Assembly: GCA_018644745.1 (NCBI GenBank)
Contig: JABGPX010000467.1
Coordinates: 1-8,796 of the forward strand
Direction: 5' to 3'
Length of the DNA stretch: 8,796 bases
Source of the DNA: Spirochaetales bacterium
Lineage (GTDB): Bacteria > Spirochaetota > Spirochaetia > ARS1246
Below are positions 1-6,406 of this stretch, in pieces (position 1 is the first letter of the stretch; the number at the start of each line of letters is the position of its first letter). The position numbers and the translations under genes are program-made. Below the pieces are notes generated by a model. It searched no databases. It was not told the origin of the DNA and was given only the letters and a program-made list of their open reading frames with translations.

Positions 1-53
1 GAGCACTCTGTACCAGTCATCAGGCGTTTCTTTTTTTGCTTTGGTTTACTCAT
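1..53 (-). CDS. Start of a lysine-rich protein, cut by the window edge
   Basis: Only the first 17 codons are inside the window, reading MSKPKQKKKRLMTGTEC. The ATG lies one base after the TAA stop of the RIO kinase gene (TAA-C-ATG on the minus strand), the spacing expected for translational coupling. An AGGA sits about 13 bases upstream inside the kinase gene, which is a loose Shine-Dalgarno, so coupling would probably be needed. The basic start, with six lysines and one arginine in the first ten residues, would suit a nucleic-acid or ribosome-associated protein, but this is inference from very little sequence. No family can be named. It may also be a chance open frame. Confidence 0.4.
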   Translation of the reverse strand, partial: MSKPKQKKKRLMTGTEC

Positions 54-54
54 G

Positions 55-1173
55 TTAATAAAGTGTTCCTGCGCCTTCCGGCATGAAACGCAGTGATATC
101 GCGGCAGGATCCGATTCAATACCGAACTTCTTAAAGAACAGGCAGATTTTTTCAATATCTCTAGTCAGAAATCCATATACCTCCGGACCGCCGGCCAAAT
201 CGACGGATTGAGCGAAATCGATGATCCAGGCCTTCCTTTCCCAATACAGGATGTTATATGGCGATAGATCTGCATGCACGAAACCGTTCGCCGCTATGAG
301 TTCTACGTTGCTGATGAGCCGCTCAAACAGGGCAGGCGCATCAGCCGGGTCAATCTCTGCTTTGAGCAGCATTGGCGCCGGTCCTGATTCATCACCAATG
401 TACTCCATGAGAATTGCGTTCCCGTGCCGTGCAATCGGTTCAGGTACATCCGCCCCGACTTTGTAGAGCCGGACAAGAGTATCAAACTCATACTGAATCC
501 ACGATTCCATTCTCAACGACCTTCCAAGCCGGGAAAGCCGGTTCATGGCCTTCGCCGAACGCCGATCTTTTCGCGCATGTCTATTCTCTCGGTACAACGC
601 ATCGTTCTGCAGGTTGCGGAACATTCGCGGTCTGTAGACCTTTGCCGCCAATATTCGGTTGTCCGGTGTCAGGCATCGGTAAACCGTGGCCTCTTTGCCG
701 GCCTTCACGACCCCCGCGATAACAGTAATCCGCCCCTCTGCGTGAAATGCGCCGAGTGATGACATGATCCAATCCCGCTCATGATGATTAGAGAGAAATG
801 ACGATACAAGGCTAACGTCTTCGCTACCCTGAAGTTTTAGCCAGCGTTGAACATTCGCGTCGCTTTCATACTTTTGTTTATCTTTTCGAGCGGTATAATG
901 TGATCCCTCCGGCTCTTTCGCATGGAGCAGGAGCGGGGCAGGAGCGGCCTCGAGCTTTTTTTCTATCGCCAATTTCAAGCCGGCCCAGCTGGAAAAACCG
1001 GCCTCACGGGCGACGGCTTTCTGCGCATCCGCAAGTCGGGTTTCAGATCGATCCTTTTGAGATCCGAGACGTAGAAGAGCGGACTCTTCCCGTGTTCGGT
1101 AGCCTTTTAGTAAAGATTTTGCTTCTTTTCGGTAGTGTTCGATATCTGGATGTTCGGGTAAACGAGGGCTCAT
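55..1173 (-). CDS. RIO1-like atypical protein kinase with an extra N-terminal helical domain
   Basis: This 372-residue cytosolic protein has the full RIO kinase core. It shows the ATP-binding loop VKAGKEATVY (about 156-165), the lysine in AAKVYRPR (K178), the catalytic loop HADLSPYN (H300, D302, S304, N307) and the metal-binding IIDFAQS (D319). RIO kinases phosphorylate serine or act as ATPases; eukaryotic and archaeal members work in small-subunit ribosome maturation, while bacterial roles are poorly known. Residues 1-75 are a separate helical region containing RLADAQKAVAREAGFSSWAGLK, which resembles the leader segment in front of many bacterial ankyrin-repeat proteins; no ankyrin repeats follow. 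The start at 1173 is chosen because AGGAG lies five bases before that ATG. An in-frame ATG at 1326 would add 51 residues, but it lies inside an inverted repeat and the added sequence looks non-coding. Confidence 0.9.
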   Translation of the reverse strand: MSPRLPEHPDIEHYRKEAKSLLKGYRTREESALLRLGSQKDRSETRLADAQKAVAREAGFSSWAGLKLAIEKKLEAAPAPLLLHAKEPEGSHYTARKDKQKYESDANVQRWLKLQGSEDVSLVSSFLSNHHERDWIMSSLGAFHAEGRITVIAGVVKAGKEATVYRCLTPDNRILAAKVYRPRMFRNLQNDALYRENRHARKDRRSAKAMNRLSRLGRSLRMESWIQYEFDTLVRLYKVGADVPEPIARHGNAILMEYIGDESGPAPMLLKAEIDPADAPALFERLISNVELIAANGFVHADLSPYNILYWERKAWIIDFAQSVDLAGGPEVYGFLTRDIEKICLFFKKFGIESDPAAISLRFMPEGAGTLY

Positions 1174-1240
1174 ATTTTCTCCTGCATAGCAACCTGCCGC
1201 CCGTACACAGGTCTTTGTAAAGAAATATTTGCCAACGATT

Positions 1241-1255
1241 GATCGAAAATGAGAA
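1241..1255 (+). repeat. Additional copy of the AAAATGAGAA motif
   Basis: GATCGAAAATGAGAA matches the first 14 bases of the right arm of the nearby inverted repeat, with one inserted G. It has the same orientation as that right arm. It could therefore pair with the left arm (1306-1323) in place of the right arm. The match may be chance in an A-rich stretch, although its spacing of about 66 bases fits the neighbouring copies. Confidence 0.5.
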
Positions 1256-1305
1256 AAATGAAGTACGTTGATCAGGCGGGAAAATCCCTTTCCACAGGCG
1301 GGAGA

Positions 1306-1390
1306 GGAGTTCTCATTTTGATCCATTGATTAGGAATCATATCGACAGCATATGTAAGAATGCGTTTTCATCGATCAAAATGAGAACTCC
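1306..1390. repeat. Perfect 18-bp inverted repeat with a 49-base centre
   Basis: The left arm (1306-1323) and right arm (1373-1390) are exact reverse complements; the right arm reads GATCAAAATGAGAACTCC. The centre (1324-1372) shows no coding potential. No matching direct repeat flanks the arms, so there is no sign of a target-site duplication from a small transposon. On the minus strand this lies 133 to 217 bases before the kinase start codon, so it could fold as a long hairpin in the leader RNA or serve as a protein-binding site. It is not followed by a T run, which argues against a terminator. Confidence 0.85.
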
Positions 1391-1419
1391 CGGCACAATT
1401 TCAGCTGATTTCGGCTTTA

Positions 1420-1494
1420 CTCAATATGACCGATCGAATACGACTCTCACCTGTACACTTGCACTCTATCTCATGAGCAATTGTTCATATTGAG
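1420..1494. repeat. 10-bp inverted repeat related to the neighbouring 18-bp repeat
   Basis: CTCAATATGA (1420-1429) and TCATATTGAG (1485-1494) are perfect reverse complements with 55 bases between them. The right arm continues as TCATATTGAGAATCGCTCC. This resembles the neighbouring 18-bp arm in its TCA, TGAGAA and TCC parts and suggests a degenerate copy. An exact 10-bp inverted repeat at this distance could occur by chance, so the call rests mainly on the similarity and on the alternating layout. Confidence 0.45.
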
Positions 1495-1618
1495 AATCGC
1501 TCCGGGCGGGAGGCTCCCCTTTTTAGCCTTATGCTATTATTCGCCTTAACCCTATGAGCGGTCAAGGGAAAGCATGATTATAGTTAAAGACGACAGAATT
1601 GCAGATGGCCGCATACCG

Positions 1619-2863
1619 CTATACCGCCTCTCTATACATCTCGTTTATTTTCAAGAACTCATCTATATTGGCCATGAAAACTGTGACAATGGACGGATCG
1701 AAAATGCCCCCTTTTTCCTCTGCCAGATAATCTATTATTCGTTCTAAATCCCATGCTTTCTTGTAACAGCGATCGTGACCCAGGGCGTCGAAGACATCCG
1801 CTAAAGCGGCAATTCTTCCATATATGTGTATGCCTTCCGCGCATAGCTTTCGCGGGTAGCCTTCTCCATTCCACCGCTCATGGTGTTCATGCGCGATGAT
1901 AGCGGAGGCTTTCAATATTCGGCGGTCGGATTTTCGCAGGAGATCAAAGCCCAAATTTGCATGGGTCTTCATTATTTCCATTTCAACCGGCGCGAGGGGA
2001 CCGTGCTTTAGCAATATCGAATCTGGTATCGCGATTTTACCGATGTCGTGCATAGGCGACGCGAGTCTCACAATTTCCGCCTCTGTATCGCTCAATCCGC
2101 ATTTAAGGGCCAGCAGTCTGGAATATTCCGCCACTCGTTTTACATGATTTCCAGTTTCCTTTGATCTCATTTCACATGTCTCGGCGAGGGTGAATACAAT
2201 TTCCTTCTGTGTATGCTCGATTTCTTTTCTCAGCACATCGACTTTGAACTCCTGCTGCACAGCCTTGTAGACAAGCATTTTATATCCTCTCGCGAGGAAT
2301 GCCATAATAAGTGCAAATACCGACAGAAATGTGATTTGTTGTAGGATGTTGTTGATGCTGACCCGCTGTGAAATAAAAGACTCTGTAACCGTGCCGAACT
2401 CTATGGCTCCGGTAACGAGCGAAATTCCCACGATTGCGAGGTAGCATACTGTACTCGATATTCCGGCGTAGATCGTCAGGCGTACCGAAAAGCGCAATGA
2501 TGCCTCAGCGATAATAATGAAATAGAGGAGAAATGCCTCCGCTTTGAAAGTTCGATATGTTCCTAAAAGCAGCAGAACGGCGCTAAGGGCGAGGACCTCA
2601 ACGCTAATAGACATATATTGGATTCCTATGGAATTTTTCCAGAATCGAAAAGTGACAATGAGTATCAGGTTGTAAAGAAGGAAGATAGATGCTCCCCAAA
2701 AAATAATTGCGACGGAATGTTGAGGATTCTGATTTATGAGACTGATCCCGATTATCAGAAAGATAATTGCGAGGCCCACATGGGTGAAGTTGATTGCTTT
2801 CTCGTTCCGGTGACCTTCGAGGCTTATGAGTTCCTTTACATGAAGACCTTTGCTTGCGATCAT
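1619..2863 (-). CDS. Membrane-bound HD-GYP domain cyclic-di-GMP phosphodiesterase
   Basis: This 414-residue protein has about six hydrophobic helices in residues 26-192, then a short linker, predicted helical, and an HD-GYP domain from about 220 to 405. HD-GYP enzymes hydrolyse cyclic di-GMP to linear pGpG or GMP and so influence motility and surface attachment. The metal ligands and signature are intact: E236 and H240 in ETGNH, HD at 272-273, H301, H325 with HHERWNGEGYP ending at 337, and D356 in DVFDAL. The enzyme should therefore be active, on the cytoplasmic side. The membrane domain matches no sensor family I can name; it could sense a membrane or small-molecule signal. The start at 2863 has AAGGAG eight bases upstream. 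The gene diverges from the DUF1801 gene. No adjacent diguanylate cyclase or response regulator is present. Confidence 0.9.
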   Translation of the reverse strand: MIASKGLHVKELISLEGHRNEKAINFTHVGLAIIFLIIGISLINQNPQHSVAIIFWGASIFLLYNLILIVTFRFWKNSIGIQYMSISVEVLALSAVLLLLGTYRTFKAEAFLLYFIIIAEASLRFSVRLTIYAGISSTVCYLAIVGISLVTGAIEFGTVTESFISQRVSINNILQQITFLSVFALIMAFLARGYKMLVYKAVQQEFKVDVLRKEIEHTQKEIVFTLAETCEMRSKETGNHVKRVAEYSRLLALKCGLSDTEAEIVRLASPMHDIGKIAIPDSILLKHGPLAPVEMEIMKTHANLGFDLLRKSDRRILKASAIIAHEHHERWNGEGYPRKLCAEGIHIYGRIAALADVFDALGHDRCYKKAWDLERIIDYLAEEKGGIFDPSIVTVFMANIDEFLKINEMYREAV

Positions 2864-2887
2864 TGCAAACGCTCCTTCCCGCTATGG

Positions 2888-2900
2888 GATTACTGTAATC
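2888..2900. promoter_or_regulatory. 13-base palindrome, possible operator upstream of the HD-GYP gene
   Basis: GATTACTGTAATC is a perfect palindrome with 6-bp arms around one central base. It lies 25 bases before the HD-GYP start codon, just upstream of its Shine-Dalgarno site and downstream of the candidate promoter. Its size and place fit a dimeric repressor site. No regulator gene is nearby, so the assignment is inference. Confidence 0.35.
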
Positions 2901-2937
2901 AGAAGACCAAAGATGTGCAAAACCTGAGTAGTATTCA

Positions 2938-2966
2938 ATCTTATGACATTCCATGTCGCCATACAA
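2938..2966 (-). promoter_or_regulatory. Weak candidate promoter for the HD-GYP gene
   Basis: On the minus strand TTGTAT (2966-2961) and TAAGAT (2943-2938) are separated by 17 bases. The -35 matches the sigma70 consensus at three of six positions and the -10 at four. Transcription would begin near 2931, placing the palindrome at 2888-2900 in the leader. The poor -35 keeps this uncertain. Confidence 0.3.
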
Positions 2967-3056
2967 GGAACAAAAATCCCCGGATCGATCTCGACCTTTC
3001 CGCTATCCTTGATCATATGCTGCTGCTGTTAGTAAGTTGTGATTGAGGGTAGAAAT

Positions 3057-3419
3057 ATGCAAAGCGAAGCGATCGATGTCGATAGTTATCTCCGCGAGGT
3101 GCCGAAAGACCGGCTTTCCGCTCTGAGTGAAATCCGCAATTTATGCAGGGAGTCACATCCCGGATATACTGAAAACATGGCATACGGCATGCCGTCATAC
3201 AGCAAGGGAGGCGTGGTTGAGCTTGCCTTCGCGAGTCAGAAGCAGAACATAGCGCTCTATGTTTTGAAAGAAGGAGTCGTGAATCAATTCCGGGATAGGT
3301 TCGCTAAATCAGCCATCGGCAAAGGCTGTATACGGTTCCGCAATCCCGAAAAGATAGACTTTGAACTAGTTCGGCAGATTCTCGACGATGCATACAGATC
3401 GGTTGAGCCGCCGTGCTAG
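3057..3419 (+). CDS. DUF1801 (YdhG-like) small cytosolic protein
   Basis: This 120-residue protein has the pattern of the DUF1801/YdhG family: an N-terminal helix pair with LSEIRNLCRESHPGYTE (about 23-39), the conserved YGMPSY (43-48), strands with ELAFASQKQNIALYV, then GKGCIRFRNPEKID and a closing helix. The length is normal for the family. Bacillus YdhG (Fra) is reported as a frataxin-like iron protein, but most members have no known function and that role should not be assumed here. The ATG at 3057 is preferred over an in-frame GTG at 3039 because GAGG lies eight bases before it. The gene reads in the same direction as the glycyl radical enzyme, 60 bases downstream, and may share its transcript. 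Confidence 0.85.
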   Translation: MQSEAIDVDSYLREVPKDRLSALSEIRNLCRESHPGYTENMAYGMPSYSKGGVVELAFASQKQNIALYVLKEGVVNQFRDRFAKSAIGKGCIRFRNPEKIDFELVRQILDDAYRSVEPPC

Positions 3420-3453
3420 TTCGTATTGCCACATAACCCCGGGTGCTTCATAC

Positions 3454-3462
3454 TGATATCAT
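3454..3462 (+). promoter_or_regulatory. Possible extended -10 element before the glycyl radical enzyme gene
   Basis: TGATATCAT fits an extended -10 (TG-n-TATCAT) in the 60-base gap before the enzyme gene. No -35 stands at the usual distance; TTGCCA at 3426-3431 is too far away (25 bases). If it is used, the leader would be only about 12 bases and would start very close to the GAGGT Shine-Dalgarno site at 3464-3468. Transcription from further upstream, with the DUF1801 gene, is equally possible. Confidence 0.25.
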
Positions 3463-3479
3463 AGAGGTAATTTTTAATT

Positions 3480-5801
3480 ATGATTGCTTCCGAGAAACGC
3501 ACCAGGCTATCCGCTCTGCGGGACCAAATAACCGCTCGGGGCGGCTCCTTTCCTAACAACTTCAATCCCTTTACTCGAGATGTAGCCCTCTGGAGGGCGA
3601 TGAAATCCGGGCGCTCTGTTATGCAGATCCGCGCGGTTATGCTTAAAGAGCTGATCAATATAGCGTCCATTCAAATACCGCCTCATTGGTCTCTCGCAGG
3701 CGAGCATCTTGTGAACGGTCAGTCCGCCTCGTTTGGTTTTTCTGACGGATCGGCGGCAGGCGATTCATCGGAGATACTCGATCTCGGTGTCGACATAGAA
3801 GATCTCTCTTCAATTCGGGATGCAGTTGAAAGCTGGACAACCCGCCGATCCGCGGCATATGCGTCCATTGGCGAATCGGCGGTTGCTTTGTCTCCGGGAC
3901 AATGCACCGGTTGGTCGGAAAGCGGGGTTTTTCGGTCTCTGGGATGGATAGAGAATCACTCGGTACGCGACTACAGCCTCGTACTGCATGAAGGATTCAT
4001 GGGAATACGAGGCCGGATCGACAGATATATGAAGTCGGCGAGTGTCGACGACCCGGATTTTCCAAAGAAAGAAAACGCGTGGAAATCGTTTCATGCAGTC
4101 TCTGACGCCGGGATGGCCATTGGAAATCGATATGCTCAGGCTGCGCTCGACCTGGCCCGGGAAACCGATGATTCTCTCGAGCGGCAGCGGTTTCAAAGGA
4201 TGGCCGAGGTATGCAGGAAAGTACCGGAACATCCAGCGGAAACCTTTTTCGAGGCAGTTCAGTCGCTCTGGTTTGCTCATATACTCACCGGCGGTGAAGA
4301 CGGCATAAACGCCAATTCTCTTGGCCGGCTCGATCAAATACTCTTTCCATTTTATCAAGCAGACCTCGCCGCGGGTCGTTTGAGCCGCGATCAGGCAGTC
4401 GAAATTATGGAGGAACTGGCCTGCAAGCTGTATCTGGATTATGACGTTCAGGCCATCGTCCTCGGCGGCATAGACGCCGACGGAGCCGACGCGGTCAATG
4501 ACCTGACCTATGTAATTCTCGATGCCACAGAGCGAGCCGGGTTTGTACGTGATTTATCCGTTCGATTGCATTCAAGCAGCCCCGCCGCTTTTGTGAAGAG
4601 GAGCTGCGAGCTTATAGTACGAGGCGGCGGTATTCCATTCATTTTCAATGATGATTGTTTTGTTCCCGCGCTATCCGACAGGGGGATTCCGTTAGCAGAT
4701 GCCCGAGGATATGCTCCTATCGGCTGTATTGAGTTGACCATACCGGGGAAAGCGAATCCTCACGCCGTCTCGGGTTGGTTTAACGCCTTGAAATGTCTCG
4801 AACTCGCGCTTTTCGATGGTCGGGACCCGATCTCAGGAGAGCAGTGGGGTCCGAATACCGGCATACTTAGCGACCACCCTAGTTTCGACTCCTTTTATAA
4901 GGCTTATACCGCGCAAGTGGAGCACATGGCGAGTTTGATGGTGTATCACTGCAACCGGGGCGAGCTTGCTCAGCAGGAGCTCGGGCCGCTGCCCTATTGG
5001 TCTCTTCTGACGGATGACTGCATCGCCCGCGGCCAGGACATTACCGACGGCGGATGCCTGTACAATTACCATTCTATCTGCTTTATGGGTACCGCAAATG
5101 TAGCCGACTCACTCGCGGCACTCAAAACCTTGGTCTTTGAAAACCGGTCTGTAGATCCTGCGGATCTCATCGGCGCCCTATCCTCCGATTTCGGAGAGAG
5201 CCGGCAGCTTCGGCGCCTTCTGGTGAACGAGGCACCCAAATACGGGAATGATGCGGAGATAGTAGACCAGCTCGCGGCACGAGTTGCCGGAGATTTTATC
5301 GATTTGATGGATCGTAAGCGAAGCCCCCTGGGGGGACGGTACTTTGTACATTTGTTCACCTGGCGGCTGAATATCGATTTCGGTAAAGCCGTCGGTGCCA
5401 CGCCTGATGGTCGTTTGGCGAGAGAACCGCTTTCGTATTCCTTGTCCGCTCATCAAGGCCGCGATAAATCCGGGGTTACAGCCATGTTGAAATCGCTATC
5501 AAGACTTCCTCATAGCAAGGCTGCCGGCGCATCGGCGGCAATCATTGATCTGGATCCGCAACTGATTTCCGGAGAATCCGGCGTTGAGCTCCTCCAGCAG
5601 CTGGTAGCTGCGGCGATTGAGATGGGTGTCGGGCAGCTGCAATGGAACATTGTTAGCGAGCAGCGGTTACGAATAGCGCAGAAGGATCCCGATAGGTATG
5701 GAAACATACCGGTTCGCGTAGCCGGTTATTCTCAGATATTCAATCTGATCGACCCGGAGATTCAAGAGCACATTATTGCAAGAACAAAACACCGTGAGTA
5801 G
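3480..5801 (+). CDS. Glycyl radical enzyme of the pyruvate formate-lyase superfamily, substrate unassigned
   Basis: This 773-residue cytosolic enzyme is full length. The N-terminal PFL-type domain runs from about 1 to 640, with family patterns such as WIENHSVRDY (156-165), NRYAQAA, VPEHPAETFFEAVQSLWF (248-265) and GRLDQILFPFY (282-292). The active-site cysteine is C416 in IGCIELTIPGKA, with a glutamate two residues on (E418). Cys-x-Glu marks eliminase, dehydratase, lyase and decarboxylase members, whereas true pyruvate formate-lyase has Cys-Cys. The C-terminal glycyl radical motif is VRVAGYS, with G749 the predicted radical site, and ends in the usual IIARTKH tail. The enzyme should be oxygen-sensitive and need a radical SAM activase, but none lies in the window. 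The substrate cannot be read from sequence alone. The ATG follows GAGGT after a slightly long 11-base spacer. Confidence 0.93.
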   Translation: MIASEKRTRLSALRDQITARGGSFPNNFNPFTRDVALWRAMKSGRSVMQIRAVMLKELINIASIQIPPHWSLAGEHLVNGQSASFGFSDGSAAGDSSEILDLGVDIEDLSSIRDAVESWTTRRSAAYASIGESAVALSPGQCTGWSESGVFRSLGWIENHSVRDYSLVLHEGFMGIRGRIDRYMKSASVDDPDFPKKENAWKSFHAVSDAGMAIGNRYAQAALDLARETDDSLERQRFQRMAEVCRKVPEHPAETFFEAVQSLWFAHILTGGEDGINANSLGRLDQILFPFYQADLAAGRLSRDQAVEIMEELACKLYLDYDVQAIVLGGIDADGADAVNDLTYVILDATERAGFVRDLSVRLHSSSPAAFVKRSCELIVRGGGIPFIFNDDCFVPALSDRGIPLADARGYAPIGCIELTIPGKANPHAVSGWFNALKCLELALFDGRDPISGEQWGPNTGILSDHPSFDSFYKAYTAQVEHMASLMVYHCNRGELAQQELGPLPYWSLLTDDCIARGQDITDGGCLYNYHSICFMGTANVADSLAALKTLVFENRSVDPADLIGALSSDFGESRQLRRLLVNEAPKYGNDAEIVDQLAARVAGDFIDLMDRKRSPLGGRYFVHLFTWRLNIDFGKAVGATPDGRLAREPLSYSLSAHQGRDKSGVTAMLKSLSRLPHSKAAGASAAIIDLDPQLISGESGVELLQQLVAAAIEMGVGQLQWNIVSEQRLRIAQKDPDRYGNIPVRVAGYSQIFNLIDPEIQEHIIARTKHRE

Positions 5802-5820
5802 CGCGCCCAGCTTTGGGGCA

Positions 5821-6132
5821 TTAGGCAAATTTCACGGCGGTGCCGTATACCATTACCTCAGCGGCGCCCTGCATTACCGCGGTTGAAGCGTATCGTATGT
5901 TGATAACACCATCCGCGCCCAGACCTTCTGCTTCCTCAACCATGCGCTTTGTCGCTTTTGCCCGAGCTTCATTGATCATATCCGAGTAGCCGGAAAGCTC
6001 TCCGCCGACGATTGTTTTAAAACCTGCCATGAGATCCTTCCCCAGATGCTTCGACTGGATAACCGCGCCTTTTACGATTTGAAGGGTTTCGATGTTTTTT
6101 CCTGAGATGAAATCAGTATTTACCAAGATCAT
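5821..6132 (-). CDS. YbjQ family (UPF0145, DUF74) protein
   Basis: This 103-residue soluble protein matches the YbjQ family along its whole length. It shows the early strand ILVNTDFISGKNI, the segment GFKTIVGGELSGYSDMINEAR (about 37-57) and the hallmark LGADGVINIRY (71-81), ending in VYGTAVKFA. The family is sometimes labelled a heavy-metal-binding domain and forms small oligomers, but its function is not settled. The start at 6132 has GAGGAGAGG just before it. The first 20 bases overlap the end of the upstream two-span membrane protein gene, so the two are probably translationally coupled and may work together at the membrane. It is the last gene of the likely operon and converges on the glycyl radical enzyme gene with 19 bases between the stops. 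Confidence 0.9.
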   Translation of the reverse strand: MILVNTDFISGKNIETLQIVKGAVIQSKHLGKDLMAGFKTIVGGELSGYSDMINEARAKATKRMVEEAEGLGADGVINIRYASTAVMQGAAEVMVYGTAVKFA

Positions 6133-6337
6133 TTTCCTCTCCTCTTCTAATTTCTTTTATCCTTTGAACCAGTACTGCAACAAGCGCGCCGGCTGTAAGG
6201 GTTACTACTACAATAATTATGATCTTAACCACCATGACTTCGGAGAAACTCGGCTCGAATAAGAATAAGCTAGCTATAAAAGCGAGGTATGCCAGTATTA
6301 TGAGAACGATTATTATGGGTGCCAGCATCTTTTTCAT
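6113..6337 (-). CDS. Small two-span membrane protein coupled to YbjQ
   Basis: This 74-residue protein is mostly hydrophobic, with membrane helices at about 5-28 and 36-57, a short turn between them (EPSFSE), and a charged tail (QRIKEIRRGEEND) that should face the cytoplasm. No family is recognised. The ATG at 6337 is chosen because GGAGG lies five bases upstream; a TTG at 6355 in the same frame has no better support. The gene ends 20 bases inside the YbjQ coding region, which points to coupled translation and perhaps a membrane anchor or partner role for it. A gap of 69 bases without a terminator separates it from the upstream gene. Confidence 0.75.
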   Translation of the reverse strand: MKKMLAPIIIVLIILAYLAFIASLFLFEPSFSEVMVVKIIIIVVVTLTAGALVAVLVQRIKEIRRGEENDLGKY

Positions 6338-6406
6338 ATATTCCTCCACCGGCAATCGCCGCTGCTAATAGTACCGGCTGGAATGATTATTATTCGGAAC
6401 AATTTG

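Larger units (their letters stand above)
1174..1618. other. Long non-coding stretch between the RIO kinase and HD-GYP genes
   Basis: These 445 bases lie upstream of the RIO kinase and downstream of the HD-GYP gene, both on the minus strand. No convincing gene was found on either strand. The stretch carries a perfect 18-bp inverted repeat (1306-1390), a 10-bp inverted repeat (1420-1494) and a further copy of the shared motif at 1241-1255. It may hold the kinase promoter and leader, but no clear -35/-10 pair was found. A CCCC followed by five T at about 1516-1524 on the plus strand has only a weak 4-bp stem before it and is not called a terminator. Confidence 0.75.

Noticed and set aside
1174..1326. 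51-residue N-terminal extension of the RIO kinase from an ATG at 1326
   Set aside because: The internal ATG at 1173 has an ideal AGGAG five bases upstream, the extension has no domain-like content, and its start lies within the inverted repeat.
1306..1390. MITE insertion
   Set aside because: The 18-bp inverted arms suggest it, but there is no target-site duplication at the flanks and no second copy in the window.
1500..1524. Possible plus-strand terminator ending in CCCC and five T
   Set aside because: The best stem is only GGGA/TCCC with a three-base loop, and no plus-strand gene lies upstream for it to end.
1574..1747. 57-codon plus-strand frame starting MIIVKDDRIADG, with a purine-rich stretch before the ATG
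   Set aside because: Most of it is antisense to the 3' end of the HD-GYP gene, and no family or operon context supports it.
2618..3046. 142-codon plus-strand frame
   Set aside because: It lies mostly antisense to the well-supported HD-GYP gene and its translation shows no family pattern.
3810..4358. 182-codon minus-strand frame inside the glycyl radical enzyme gene
   Set aside because: It is fully antisense to a strongly conserved coding region and looks like a shadow frame rich in Arg, Pro and Ser.
5802..5820. Possible bidirectional terminator between the convergent glycyl radical enzyme and YbjQ genes
   Set aside because: Only a 4-bp stem (CCCA/TGGG) is possible and there is no T run on either strand.
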